Shown here one piece after another: positions 19,285 through 27,494 of a stretch of DNA of 59,531 bases. Source of the DNA: Rhodococcus sp. Leaf278 (GTDB taxonomy: Bacteria; Actinomycetota; Actinomycetes; Mycobacteriales; Mycobacteriaceae); the NCBI RefSeq assembly GCF_001426085.1, contig NZ_LMRR01000015.1, forward strand, positions 1 to 59,531, given 5' to 3'. The translations under genes were made by a program, and so were the position numbers. How positions within the stretch are numbered: position 1 is the stretch's first letter; every line of letters begins with the position of its first letter. Under the pieces are notes generated by a model, which made no database searches, was not told where the DNA came from, and was given only the letters and a program-made list of their open reading frames with translations.

Positions 19285-20490
19285 ATGGGGTACGACGTCG
19301 CGCGAGTAAGAGGGTCCATTCCCTCCCTCGGCGACCGGTGGATTCATCTGGACCCTCAGCTGGGGATGTTGATTCCAGATCGGGTGTCGACGGCGGTGTC
19401 CACGGCGTTCCGGCACAGCGCGTCCAACCATTCGGCGGGTAACACCGCGGCCAAGCGGAGTGCGTCTCTGCTCGACTCCGCTCGTGTCGCGATCGCCGAT
19501 CTGGTGGGCGCGTATCCGTCGGGCGTCGTCATCGGACCGGACCGCGCGACGCTGTTGTCGTGGCTCGCCGAGTCCATGAGCTCACGGCTCGGTCTGGGAA
19601 CCGGGCTGGTGCTCTCGCGTCTCGACGAGGAAGCGAATGTTGCGCCGTGGCTACGGGTAGCCAGCCGAACCGGTGCGCACGTCAAATGGGCCGAAGTCGA
19701 AATCGACACCTGTGAGCTGCCCACGTGGCAGTTCGCCGAACTCATCACCTCCACCACCAGGCTCGTCGCGGTCACTGCGGCGTCGCCGATCGTCGGCAGC
19801 GCACCCGATGTCAGGGTTGCCGCAGATCTGGTGCACGAGGTGGGCGGACTGATCGTCGTCGATGCCGCCGGAGCCGCTCCGTACGCTCACGTCGACATCA
19901 AGGAACTCGGAGCCGACGTCGTTGCGATCGACGCTGCTGCGTGGGGTGGCCCGTCCGTCGGCGCGCTGATCTTCCGCGACCCGACGCTGCTGGAACAACT
20001 ACCGTCGATGTCGCTCAACCCGTCGGCCAAGGGGCCCGAACGGCTCGAGGTCAGCAGTCACCAGTACGCGCTGTTGGCCGGTGTCGTCGCCTCCATCGAC
20101 TACCTGGCCAATCTCGACGACGCCGCAACGGGAACCCGTCGTGAGCGTCTCGAGCTTTCGATCGGATCGCTGCAGTACTACCACGACGGGCTCTTCGATT
20201 ACTTGATGAAGGCGCTGAATTCGCTGGATCACGTCATGGTGCTGGGCAATGCCCCCACGCGGGTCCCCACGGTGAGTTTCACGGTCGAGGGTGTGCCTGC
20301 GGTGAAGGTGTCCGAGCAACTCGCGCAGGCGGAAATCGGGAGTGTCAGCGGAGTCCACGGCGGTAGCCGTCTGCTCGACGCCCTCGGCGTCAACGACGAG
20401 GGTGGTGCCGTCTCCATCGGCCTGGCCCCGTACACCACGCGCTACGAAATCGATCAGCTCGTGAAAGCGCTCACCGCACTCGCTCTTTGA
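19285..20490 (+). CDS. Cysteine-desulfurase-like (class V aminotransferase fold) protein lacking the PLP lysine
   Basis: A 401-residue protein of the Rv3778c type. The fold is class V aminotransferase: N-terminal helix region, LIVVDAAGAAPYAHVDIKELGAD (split here over residues about 191-213, the Asp that contacts the PLP ring nitrogen), and the C-terminal small domain. Where NifS/SufS proteins have the Schiff-base Lys in a HKxxGP motif, this one reads DAAAWGGPSVG, with Ala at the Lys position. It may therefore not form the usual PLP aldimine or may be a non-enzymatic paralogue. ATG 19285 is chosen because the family begins near it. Convergent with the quinone oxidoreductase. Confidence 0.8.
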   Translation: MGYDVARVRGSIPSLGDRWIHLDPQLGMLIPDRVSTAVSTAFRHSASNHSAGNTAAKRSASLLDSARVAIADLVGAYPSGVVIGPDRATLLSWLAESMSSRLGLGTGLVLSRLDEEANVAPWLRVASRTGAHVKWAEVEIDTCELPTWQFAELITSTTRLVAVTAASPIVGSAPDVRVAADLVHEVGGLIVVDAAGAAPYAHVDIKELGADVVAIDAAAWGGPSVGALIFRDPTLLEQLPSMSLNPSAKGPERLEVSSHQYALLAGVVASIDYLANLDDAATGTRRERLELSIGSLQYYHDGLFDYLMKALNSLDHVMVLGNAPTRVPTVSFTVEGVPAVKVSEQLAQAEIGSVSGVHGGSRLLDALGVNDEGGAVSIGLAPYTTRYEIDQLVKALTALAL

Positions 20491-20518
20491 GAGCGGCTGC
20501 GCCGACCTAAGGCGCACA

Positions 20519-21508
20519 TCACTGCACGCGAAGGATGACCTTGCCGATCGTCTCGGCCTCGTCGAGCATCCGATGTCCCTGTGCTGCTTCGGTTATCGGG
20601 ATCTCGGCGTGTACGACGGCGGTGACGCGTCCCTCGGAGATCATCGGCCACAGGTGCTCGGTCATGTCTGCGACGATGTTCGCTTTGCTCGACGGCCCCG
20701 TCTCGGGTCGCCCACGCAACCCGGCCGCGTGAACAGATCCGCGCTTGGCGAGGAGTTTGCCGAAGTTCAGCTCGCCCTTCACTCCGCCCTGCATTCCGAT
20801 GGTGACGACGGTGCCGTCCATGGCCAGGGCATCGAGATTGCGATCGAGGTACTTCGCTCCCATGTTGTCCAGGATCAGGTCGGCTCCGTGATCCTGTGTC
20901 TGTGAACGAATCTCGTCGACGAAATCCTGATTCTTGTAGTCGATGAGGATGTCCGCACCGAGATCGGCGCACATGTCCAGCTTGTACTTCGAGCCGGCGG
21001 TGACCGCGATAGTGACGCCCATCTGCTTGGCCACTTGAATTGCGTGCGTGCCGATTCCGCTACCACCGCCGTGAATGAGCAGCACCTGGCCCGAACGCAT
21101 GTGTCCATCCATCACCAGGTTGGACCACACCGTGGATGCGACTTCCGGAAGTGCCGCTGCCACATGCAGATCGAGCCCCTGCGGAATCGGAAACAGCTGA
21201 GTGGCGGGCACGGCGACCTGCTCCGCGTAGCCACCGCCGGCCAGGAGTGCACAGACCCTGTCGCCCACGTTCCAACCGCTGACGCCTTCGCCGAGTTCGG
21301 AGATGATGCCCGAGCATTCGAGGCCGAGAATGTCGCTGGCACCCGGGGGCGGCGGATAGTTGCCTTGACGCTGCATCAGATCGGCACGGTTGATGGCGGT
21401 GGCCGAGACGTCGACGATCACCTGCCCGCGGCTCGGACGTGGGTCGGGAACCTCGGTCCATTCCATGACGTCGGGATCGCCGAATTCTTTCAGTGTGATG
21501 GCACGCAT
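20519..21508 (-). CDS. NAD(P)H:quinone oxidoreductase, zinc-independent MDR family
   Basis: A 329-residue medium-chain dehydrogenase/reductase of the QOR/PIG3 type. Seen: MRAITLKEFGDPDVMEW at the start, NRADLMQRQGNYPPPPG, GLECSGIISELGEG and the nucleotide-binding loop LLIHGGGSGIGTHAIQVAKQ, with LDNMGAKYLDRNL following. It lacks the Cys and His zinc ligands of alcohol dehydrogenases. It would reduce quinones or activated enones with NADPH. The same gene lies near hisC2 and the glfT1 cluster in mycobacteria (Rv3777). The ATG 21508 is chosen since the longer frame (to 21562) adds no family sequence. It is followed, 28 bases beyond its stop, by the end of the class V protein gene on the other strand. 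Confidence 0.9.
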   Translation of the reverse strand: MRAITLKEFGDPDVMEWTEVPDPRPSRGQVIVDVSATAINRADLMQRQGNYPPPPGASDILGLECSGIISELGEGVSGWNVGDRVCALLAGGGYAEQVAVPATQLFPIPQGLDLHVAAALPEVASTVWSNLVMDGHMRSGQVLLIHGGGSGIGTHAIQVAKQMGVTIAVTAGSKYKLDMCADLGADILIDYKNQDFVDEIRSQTQDHGADLILDNMGAKYLDRNLDALAMDGTVVTIGMQGGVKGELNFGKLLAKRGSVHAAGLRGRPETGPSSKANIVADMTEHLWPMISEGRVTAVVHAEIPITEAAQGHRMLDEAETIGKVILRVQ

Positions 21509-21530
21509 GTCTCCATAGTGCGCCTCCGGC

Positions 21531-21611
21531 GCAGTGGTGCGGTCGAGTGCCCCGGGAGGCACCCCGGAGTGGAGCCTGCGGAACGACCCGCAGGCAGAGT
21601 CGCACCACTGC
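21531..21611. repeat. Structured inverted repeat between two minus-strand genes
   Basis: Outer arms GCAGTGGTGCG (21531-21541) and CGCACCACTGC (21601-21611) are perfect complements. Inside is a second perfect hairpin, GCCTGCGG (21574-21581) with CCGCAGGC (21588-21595), and a CCCGGG-rich stem (about 21551-21566). It lies between the aldo/keto reductase stop and the quinone oxidoreductase start. It could be a cruciform-forming repeat element or an intercistronic terminator; no T-run is present. Confidence 0.55.
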
Positions 21612-21622
21612 CGCAGGCACTC

Positions 21623-22657
21623 CTAGAGGTCCCAGAGGTTGATTCCGAAGTCCTCGGCGTGCTGGTCGATCTGCGCCAGCTCGTCGTCGGTGAAGTCCAG
21701 CTTGTCCAGCGCAGCCACGTTGTTCTCGAGCTGTTCGACGCTCGATGCGCCTATCAGCACCGACGTCACCCGCGAGTCGCGCAGGGCCCAGCTCAGCGCG
21801 AGCTGTGCGAGGGATTGCCCGCGGGCGGCGGCGATGTCGTTCAATGCCCGAAGGTGTCCGATGTGGTCGTCGGTGAGCCAGTCCGGGTTCAACGACTTAC
21901 CCTGTGCTGCTCGCGAATCCGCAGGAATACCGTCGAGATATCTGTCGGTGAGCATGCCCTGGGCCAAGGGCGAGAACGCAATGACGCCTGCGCCGATCTC
22001 GTCGAGTGTGCCGAGCAACTCGGGCTCGATCCAGCGATTGACCATCGAATAGCTCGGCTGATGAATCAGCAGGGGAACACCCGCGTCGGCGAGCAGATCC
22101 GCCATCTTCTGCGTCCCCTCGGGCTTGTAGGAACTGATGCCCGCGTACAGCGCCTTGCCCTGTTGAACTGCGCTGATCAGCGCGCCTGCGGTTTCCTCGA
22201 TCGGGGTGTCGTGGTCGGGACGGTGGCTGTAGAAGATGTCGACGTGGTCCAGGCGCATGCGCGTCAACGATTGGTCCAGCGACGAGAGCAGATATTTCCG
22301 GGAACCACCGAACCCGTACGGGCCGGGCCACATGTCCCAGCCGGCTTTGCTCGAAATGATCAGCTCGTCGCGGTAACCGGCGAAATCTTCCGAGTAGATG
22401 CGTCCGAAGTTCTTCTCCGCACTGCCGTAGGGCGGACCGTAGTTGTTGGCCAGATCGAAGTGTGTGATTCCCAGATCGAAGGCGCGACGCAAAATCGCCC
22501 GCTGGTTCATCAGTGGAACGTCGTCGCCGAAGTTGTGCCACAGTCCCAGCGAGATCGCCGGGAGCTTCGGTCCGCGTGACCCCACTTGCCGGAAGTGCAT
22601 GGACTCGTATCTGTCGGCTGCGGCAACGTAGGGCGGGTCGATGTTGGGATCTGTCAT
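21623..22657 (-). CDS. Aldo/keto reductase (YghZ/GAP-reductase-like)
   Basis: A 344-residue aldo/keto reductase. Seen: the Asp of FDLANNYGPPYGSAEKNFG (catalytic Asp and Tyr), IISSKAGWDMWPGPYGFG (catalytic Lys), HVDIFYSHRPDHDTP (catalytic His region), and IGASSVEQLENNVAAL near the C-terminus (NADPH binding). The W-P-G-P-Y-G insertion is typical of the AKR14/YghZ group that reduces L-glyceraldehyde 3-phosphate or methylglyoxal. It would act in the cytoplasm on toxic aldehydes. It is divergent from the MarR gene across an 86-base gap, so MarR may regulate it. Substrate remains inference. Confidence 0.9.
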   Translation of the reverse strand: MTDPNIDPPYVAAADRYESMHFRQVGSRGPKLPAISLGLWHNFGDDVPLMNQRAILRRAFDLGITHFDLANNYGPPYGSAEKNFGRIYSEDFAGYRDELIISSKAGWDMWPGPYGFGGSRKYLLSSLDQSLTRMRLDHVDIFYSHRPDHDTPIEETAGALISAVQQGKALYAGISSYKPEGTQKMADLLADAGVPLLIHQPSYSMVNRWIEPELLGTLDEIGAGVIAFSPLAQGMLTDRYLDGIPADSRAAQGKSLNPDWLTDDHIGHLRALNDIAAARGQSLAQLALSWALRDSRVTSVLIGASSVEQLENNVAALDKLDFTDDELAQIDQHAEDFGINLWDL

Positions 22658-22743
22658 AACTCGACCCTAGGTCTCGGACTCGAATCGAACATTCAACCAG
22701 CGCAAGCTACTCGCCGGTAGATTTCTTGCCTAAGATGTCACGC

Positions 22744-23247
22744 GTGACGGCCGAACTAGCCATTGGCTCCGGGGGGGATCCGCAGTGGCTCGACACTGCG
22801 GAAATGAAAGCATGGCGCGCCTATATGGACGGCGGGCAACGATTGATGGGGGTATTGAACAAGGATCTGCAGGACGGCCATGATCTGTCGATGGCGGAGT
22901 ACCGAGTTCTGGTGCTGCTGTCGGAGTCGGAAGACGGCTCGCTCAGAATGAGCGAGCTGGCCGACGGCGTCCTGTCGTCGAGAAGTCGCCTGACGCATCA
23001 GATCAGGAGGATGGAAATTCAGGACATGGTGTCTCGCAGCACCTGCGTCGACGACGGCCGAGGTGTGCTCGCGGTGATCACCGAGGAAGGCCGTCGACGG
23101 TTGGCGGAGGCGGCACCCACTCATGTGCGCAGTGTGCGCCGCCATCTCGTCGATCTGCTGTCTCCACAGGAACTCGAAGTGCTCGGCGACATCTTCGAGA
23201 AAGTCGACGCAGCAGTGGACACCTCTGCCGCGGCATCGCGACGATGA
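22744..23247 (+). CDS. MarR family transcriptional regulator
   Basis: A 167-residue winged-helix regulator. The segment LSMAEYRVLVLLSESEDGSLRMSELADGVLSSRSRLTHQI (residues about 49-88) is the MarR helix-turn-helix with RSRLTHQIRRME as recognition helix, followed by the wing DDGRGVLAVITEEGRR. No sensing Cys is obvious apart from one in STCVDD. The GTG at 22744 is preferred: TAAGAT (22731-22736) is a good -10 box, which would put the transcript start at the GTG itself and give a leaderless mRNA. An ATG at 22735 lies inside that box. It is divergent from the aldo/keto reductase and probably controls it. Confidence 0.85.
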   Translation: MTAELAIGSGGDPQWLDTAEMKAWRAYMDGGQRLMGVLNKDLQDGHDLSMAEYRVLVLLSESEDGSLRMSELADGVLSSRSRLTHQIRRMEIQDMVSRSTCVDDGRGVLAVITEEGRRRLAEAAPTHVRSVRRHLVDLLSPQELEVLGDIFEKVDAAVDTSAAASRR

Positions 23248-23292
23248 GGGGCGATTGGGACGCGGGCGGCCCAGCCGTTTAAGATCGCACAC

Positions 23293-23382
23293 GGAAGCGT
23301 GGCAGAGCGGCCCAATGCACTCGCCTTGAAAGCGAGAGACGTGTAAAAGCGTCCGGGGGTTCAAATCCCTCCGCTTCCGCCA
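23293..23382 (+). tRNA. tRNA-Ser (UGA)
   Basis: The acceptor stem GGAAGCG (23293-23299) pairs with CGCTTCC (23372-23378), then discriminator G and an encoded CCA. The anticodon arm is CTCGC-CTTGAAA-GCGAG, giving anticodon TGA. A long variable arm (GACGTGTAAAAGCGTC) marks it as a class II serine tRNA. The T-loop is GGGGGTTCAAATCCC. Confidence 0.97.
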
Positions 23383-23601
23383 CATGTTCGCTCACGCCCG
23401 GTTCACCCGCGAGGTGAGCCGGGTGTTGTCGTATCTGGCGAGGCCTACTTGATCTCTGTCGAGGCCTATTGGATCGAGATCTGGCCCGCGCAGTCTTCAT
23501 CAGCGCCGATCGTCCGCAAGCACTCGTCGGGCAGGTAAAGTTCGAGTACAGGATTCCCGACGGGTTGGTATCGATCCTGGCTCAGTGGGTACTAACTGCG
23601 A

Positions 23602-24414
23602 ATGAGCGAAGAAGCACGGCGCAACGACGGCGACAACGAGGGACCTCTGGAAGAGGAACTCGAGGAGAGTTTCGACGCTGTCGTATCGGAGGGTGCCGAG
23701 CGATTGCACCGCACCGTGCGCACAGTCCTGATCACCGGATTCTTCGGTGGGCTCGAAGTTGCTCTGGGTGTGATGGCGTATCTGGCGGCACTGGACGAGA
23801 CCGACAGTCACCTACTGGCAGGCCTGGCGTTCGGCATCGGTCTGGTGGCCATCTACCTCGCCCATGGTGAGTTGTTCACCGAGGACTTCCTGATGCCTAT
23901 CGCCGCGGTGGTGGCTCGCGACGGAACTCCGTTGCAGCTGGTGAGGCTGTGGGTCGGGACGCTGCTGGCCAATCTGCTGGGCGGTTGGTTCGTGATGTGG
24001 TTGATTGCGCACGCGTTCCCGCAGTGGCTCGAGGTGTTGTCCGAAGCGGCGCATCATTTCGTCGACGCACCGCTGAACCTTCAGTCGATCTGCCTGGCTG
24101 TTCTCGGTGGTAGCACGATGACGCTGTTGACTCGGATGCAGCAGGGAACAACATCCGACGTCGCGCGGATCATCGCCGCCATGGCAGCAGGTTTTCTGCT
24201 GGCCGGACTGCAGTTGTTCCACTCGATACTCGATTCCCTGCTGATCTTCGGGGCCATCCACGCGGGTGCCGACGTGAGCTACGTCGCCTGGATCGAATGG
24301 TTCGGATATACGTTGATGTTCAACATCATCGGCGGCGTCGTATTGGTCACCGCGCTGCGCCTGGTGCGCACGAAGGAGCTCGTGAAGTCCGAACGACAGA
24401 CCGATCCCGAGTAG
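23602..24414 (+). CDS. Formate/nitrite transporter (FNT) family protein
   Basis: A 270-residue protein with a charged acidic N-terminus (residues 1-40) and six membrane helices. GFFGGLEVALGVMAYLA starts the first helix; LAHGELFTEDFLMPIAAVV is the conserved FNT segment of the pore helix, and LRLWVGTLLANLLGGWFVMWL-like text continues the fold (written here as VGTLLANLLGGWFVMW). FNT channels carry formate, nitrite or hydrosulfide as a pentamer. This variant belongs to the YfdC-like subgroup, for which the substrate is less certain. It follows tRNA-Ser and is convergent with the pseudouridine synthase with a 17-base gap. Confidence 0.85.
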   Translation: MSEEARRNDGDNEGPLEEELEESFDAVVSEGAERLHRTVRTVLITGFFGGLEVALGVMAYLAALDETDSHLLAGLAFGIGLVAIYLAHGELFTEDFLMPIAAVVARDGTPLQLVRLWVGTLLANLLGGWFVMWLIAHAFPQWLEVLSEAAHHFVDAPLNLQSICLAVLGGSTMTLLTRMQQGTTSDVARIIAAMAAGFLLAGLQLFHSILDSLLIFGAIHAGADVSYVAWIEWFGYTLMFNIIGGVVLVTALRLVRTKELVKSERQTDPE

Positions 24415-24431
24415 CGAAACGGCGTCGGAAG

Positions 24432-25355
24432 TCACGGCCCGACAGTCGACACCCAACGCTGCAAGCTCAACCCGGTCTCGAACCGTCGCATGGATTTCGA
24501 GATCGGATCGATGAATTCAATTGCACTGGCAAGCAATTGGAGCGGATTGGTGAAATCGTCGACGGCTCGGTTGGTGGCCGTCGGGTAGAGGTCGTCACCG
24601 AGGATCGGCACGCCGAGCGAATTCATGTGCAGACGTAGCTGGTGGGTGCGACCGGTCAGCGGTGTCAGTCGATAGCGGCCGAGTCCGTCGCGATGGTCCA
24701 GGAGTTCGACGGTGGTGTGTGCGTTGGGTTCTCCAGCCACCTCGTGGGCAGTGAATTGTCCTCTCTCCGAGACGATTCGACTGCGGACGACAGTGGGCAG
24801 GGTCAGGGTGGAATCGTGCGGAGCGATCGCCTCGTACTCCTTGTGAACTTTTCGATCCTGGAATAACGTCTGATATTTGCCACGGAGTGTCGGATCGACG
24901 ACGAACAAGACCAGACCCGCGGTGACGCGATCGAGTCGGTGCGCTGGCACCAGTTGCGGCAGATCGAGTTCGAGACGCAGTCGCACCAACGCGGTCTGCA
25001 GGATGTGTCCGCCGCGGGGGATGGTCGGCAGAAAGTGCGGCTTGTCGATCACCAGTAGCGCATCGTCGCGGTGCACGATCGAGATATCGAACGGCACAAC
25101 GGTTTCCGTCGGAAGGTCTCGATGGAACCAGACTGCCTCGCCGGGCACGTACGGCGCGTCGGAGGAGATGGGACCGGCCATGTCGACGATCTCGCGTGCG
25201 TCGAACATGGCGTCGATCCGGTCTGGAGGAATCCGCTGCTCGGTCGCAATCAGGAAGTCACGGACAGTGAGCCAGGCGCCGTCCTCGGGCATTCGGATTC
25301 GTGCAGGATCGAGGCCGTGTCGCTTCGCCAGGGGAGGTTGCTGGCGTCGTCTCAC
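24432..25355 (-). CDS. RluA family pseudouridine synthase
   Basis: A 307-residue enzyme. VPAHRLDRVTAGLVLFV contains the catalytic Asp in the HRLDxxTxG motif of RluA enzymes. IVHRDDALLVIDKPHFLPTIP is the conserved K-P-x-x-x-P region, and LTGRTHQLRLHMNSLGVPILGDDLYP the closing motif. It isomerises uridine to pseudouridine in rRNA or tRNA. An N-terminal extension (residues 1-85) is longer than in RluA itself, as in RluA-like proteins of actinobacteria, and lacks a clear S4 domain. It is preceded by a long stem-loop separating it from the upstream excalibur gene on the same strand. Confidence 0.9.
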   Translation of the reverse strand: MRRRQQPPLAKRHGLDPARIRMPEDGAWLTVRDFLIATEQRIPPDRIDAMFDAREIVDMAGPISSDAPYVPGEAVWFHRDLPTETVVPFDISIVHRDDALLVIDKPHFLPTIPRGGHILQTALVRLRLELDLPQLVPAHRLDRVTAGLVLFVVDPTLRGKYQTLFQDRKVHKEYEAIAPHDSTLTLPTVVRSRIVSERGQFTAHEVAGEPNAHTTVELLDHRDGLGRYRLTPLTGRTHQLRLHMNSLGVPILGDDLYPTATNRAVDDFTNPLQLLASAIEFIDPISKSMRRFETGLSLQRWVSTVGP

Positions 25356-25381
25356 CGAGTGAGCGTATCGGCGTGTCGAGA

Positions 25382-25428
25382 TCGCACTTGTGCAGACGAA
25401 TCAGGGCCATTCGCCCGCACAAGTGCGA
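25382..25428. terminator. Long stem-loop between two minus-strand genes
   Basis: TCGCACTTGTGC (25382-25393) pairs with GCACAAGTGCGA (25417-25428); the loop has a further CGAAT/ATTCG pairing. It lies six bases past the stop of the excalibur gene and 26 bases before the start of the pseudouridine synthase gene on the minus strand, a terminator-like place, but with no clear T-run. It could instead be a dispersed palindrome. Confidence 0.5.
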
Positions 25429-25433
25429 GTTCG

Positions 25434-25790
25434 CTATTCGCAGCCGATGCCGTCGTTGTCGCGGTCGAGGTGGGGGCCGTAGCCGTACTCGTCCCGGTAG
25501 ACGGGCGCGGCACCGGCGTCGCGCGCGGCGTCGCAGTTCTTGTACTGAAAGCCGCTGGGCCGAGGTGCGGGTGCGGGCGCGCCCTGCTGCTGCGGCGCGG
25601 GTGCGGCCTGCGGCGGGGGCGGGGGAGCGAAGGCGGGCGGCGGCGGCAGGATGCAGAACTGAGCCGAACCTGCTCCGCACAGGAAATCGGTGATCGGGTC
25701 GGCGGCGGCCACGGCGGGGGTAGTGACCAGGGCTGCCGCTGCAATTGCGCTGGAAATGCCGATCTTGACCAGCAGGTTCTTCGTCTTCAT
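25434..25790 (-). CDS. Secreted excalibur calcium-binding domain protein
   Basis: A 118-residue exported protein. Residues 1-30 are a signal peptide (KTKNLLVKIGIS, hydrophobic core AIAAAALVTTPAVA, cleavage after AAA). A Pro/Gln-rich linker follows (PPPPAFAPPPPPQ). The C-terminal 37 residues are an excalibur domain: FQYKNCDAARDAGAAP, then the calcium loop DRDNDGIGCE with its DxDxDG and closing Cys-Glu. The two Cys (in KNC and GCE) likely form the domain's disulfide. Such domains are found in wall-associated or secreted actinobacterial proteins; the function of this short form is unknown. A longer frame to 25823 adds no signal-like sequence. Confidence 0.88.
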   Translation of the reverse strand: MKTKNLLVKIGISSAIAAAALVTTPAVAAADPITDFLCGAGSAQFCILPPPPAFAPPPPPQAAPAPQQQGAPAPAPRPSGFQYKNCDAARDAGAAPVYRDEYGYGPHLDRDNDGIGCE

Positions 25791-25951
25791 GCGACTCCAA
25801 TTCGAGGGGGTGTGTTGGAGCATCCTTGGCTAGTCCTTGAACTGTCAATCAAGTTCATTCGCTCGACCGACGGCCGCTGTGAGCAGGCCTGAGAGTGGAT
25901 AGGTAGCGCCGATGCGTTTGGAAATCCGCGCCAGGGCGTATGTACGAACGT

Positions 25952-26155
25952 ATGAGCGAAAACGAGCAGGTCAATCAGAACCCCGAGAAGGATCCAGAAG
26001 ATTGGGTGACCGGCGACGAGCCGATGACCGGTCCGCAGAAGAGCTACCTGAGCACCCTCGCTCAGGAAGCGGGCGAAGAAGTTCCCGACGATCTGAACAA
26101 GGCTCAGGCGTCGGAAATGATCGACAAGTTGCAGGGCGAGACCGGCCGCGGCTGA
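25952..26155 (+). CDS. DUF3072 small protein
   Basis: A 67-residue soluble acidic protein. Seen: PEKDPEDWVTGDEPMTGPQKSYLSTL and EVPDDLNKAQASEMIDKLQ (given in parts), which is the DUF3072 signature: a QxSYLxxLA helix and a KAQASEMIDxLQ helix, like a small SAP/LEM-type helical fold. These proteins are widespread in actinobacteria and unassigned. An ATG four codons upstream (25940) is in frame and possible. A perfect 15-bp inverted repeat follows within 20 bases of the stop. Confidence 0.8.
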   Translation: MSENEQVNQNPEKDPEDWVTGDEPMTGPQKSYLSTLAQEAGEEVPDDLNKAQASEMIDKLQGETGRG

Positions 26156-26173
26156 ATCGACGACAGGGAAGTC

Positions 26174-26225
26174 CACTCGATGTGACATCGACCCCCGAAA
26201 AGTCCACCGAATGTCACATCGAGTG
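26174..26225. repeat. Perfect 15-bp inverted repeat (palindromic element)
   Basis: CACTCGATGTGACAT (26174-26188) and ATGTCACATCGAGTG (26211-26225) are exact reverse complements with a 22-base loop; AAGTCCAC occurs both just before the left arm and within the loop. It follows the DUF3072 gene. No T-run follows. Shape and placement suggest a REP-like dispersed element or a Rho-assisted terminator stem. Confidence 0.6.
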
Positions 26226-26447
26226 CCCTCCGAACCACGGCAAGATTCGGTACATCGGACCAGGTAGACCGTTCTATCTTCGGTAGATGTAACAAAGGAT
26301 TACGCAGACTTTTGTACACATCGTTTCGCGGCTACTGTGAGCGGACCCACAGGCTTCGGCGTGTCTGCGCAATGGTGGGTACGTTGTGTAACGGATGTTG
26401 TTTGTGTTGCGCCCGATGAGGTGCGCAGGGGGAGGATGGGCAATCAG

Positions 26448-27494
26448 ATGCACCGTCGTGTGTTGGCAGTAGCGGGAACTGCTCTGGCAGTTTCCCTGCT
26501 GGGGTCGGGTCTCGCCGGGGCGCAGCCGCTGCCCGGTACCGGCAGCTCCGATGGTGGTGGCGCAGTGCCCGGTATCGAAGCTCAAACCCTTCCGCTGGCG
26601 ACGGCACGAATCGATCGTGTCGACATGCTCACCGACCGCCGCGCCGCGGTCTGGGTCGAATCGCCCGCCATGGGCCGCGAGATTCAGGTCCAGGTTCTTC
26701 TTCCGGCCGCGCAGGCCGCGTCCCGTCCGACCCTTTACATGCTCGACGGAGTGAGTGCGGGCAAGGAATCCGATTACAAGGAAAGCACCTGGACGCAGAA
26801 GACCGACATTGTCGATTTCTTCGCGGACAAGCAGGTCAACGTCGTGCTCCCCGTCGGTGGATCGAGCAGCTACTACACCGACTGGAACGTTCCGGATCCC
26901 GTGCTCGGCGTCAACAAGTGGGAGACGTTCCTGACGTCGGAATTGCCGCCGCTGATCGATGCGCGCTTTTCCGGTAACGGCACCAACGCAATCGCGGGTG
27001 TCTCGATGGGCGCGCAGGCCGCGATGGATCTGATCACCCGTCACCCCACGCTCTACACAGGCGTCGCCGGTCTGAGTGGGTGCTACGACAATTCGCAGAC
27101 CAACTTCAAGGATGCAGTACGCGCTACCGTCGCGACCAACGGCGGAAACGCGTCCAACATGTGGGGCGAGAACTCCAACCCGCTGTGGATGCAGCACGAT
27201 CCCTCCGCCAACGCTGAGGCACTCCGCGGCAAGGACGTCTACATCTCCGTCGGCACCGGGTTGCCCGGCCCGTACGAACTGGGCCCCGGCGGCAGCGGAG
27301 TCGAGAGCGCCCTGATGGGTGGGCCGCTCGAGGCCGCGGCGCTGTACTGCATGACCGTGTTCGATACGAGACTGCGTGCACTCGACATTCCCGCTACCAC
27401 CGTCTACCGGCCCTACGGAATTCACGGCTGGCCGTATTGGCAGGACGACCTGCGTGAATCCTGGCCTACCCTGCAGCGCGCGCTAGGACTGTAG
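26448..27494 (+). CDS. Secreted mycolyltransferase/esterase (antigen 85-like)
   Basis: A 348-residue exported alpha/beta hydrolase of the esterase D/antigen 85 fold. Residues 1-28 are a signal peptide (MHRRVLAVAGTALAV to GLAGAQ). LLPAAQAASRPTLYMLDGVS is the fold entry; VGGSSSYYTDW and GVSMGAQAAMDL give the oxyanion region and nucleophile Ser (GxSMG); IHGWPYWQDDL supplies the catalytic His with the W found in Ag85 proteins. Such enzymes move mycolic acids between trehalose monomycolate molecules and arabinogalactan. An alternative ATG at 26436 abuts the GGGGGAGG ribosome site too closely, so 26448 is preferred. Its stop overlaps the convergent aminotransferase stop by 12 bases. Confidence 0.88.
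   Translation: MHRRVLAVAGTALAVSLLGSGLAGAQPLPGTGSSDGGGAVPGIEAQTLPLATARIDRVDMLTDRRAAVWVESPAMGREIQVQVLLPAAQAASRPTLYMLDGVSAGKESDYKESTWTQKTDIVDFFADKQVNVVLPVGGSSSYYTDWNVPDPVLGVNKWETFLTSELPPLIDARFSGNGTNAIAGVSMGAQAAMDLITRHPTLYTGVAGLSGCYDNSQTNFKDAVRATVATNGGNASNMWGENSNPLWMQHDPSANAEALRGKDVYISVGTGLPGPYELGPGGSGVESALMGGPLEAAALYCMTVFDTRLRALDIPATTVYRPYGIHGWPYWQDDLRESWPTLQRALGL

Noticed and set aside
20498..20516. Short hairpin TGCGCC/GGCGCA between convergent genes as terminator
   Set aside because: Only a 6-bp stem and no T-run; too weak to call.
26274..27425. Long open frame on the minus strand opposite the mycolyltransferase gene
   Set aside because: It is the mirror of a high-GC gene with a signal peptide, catalytic Ser and His on the plus strand. 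The minus frame has no family features and covers the promoter of that gene.
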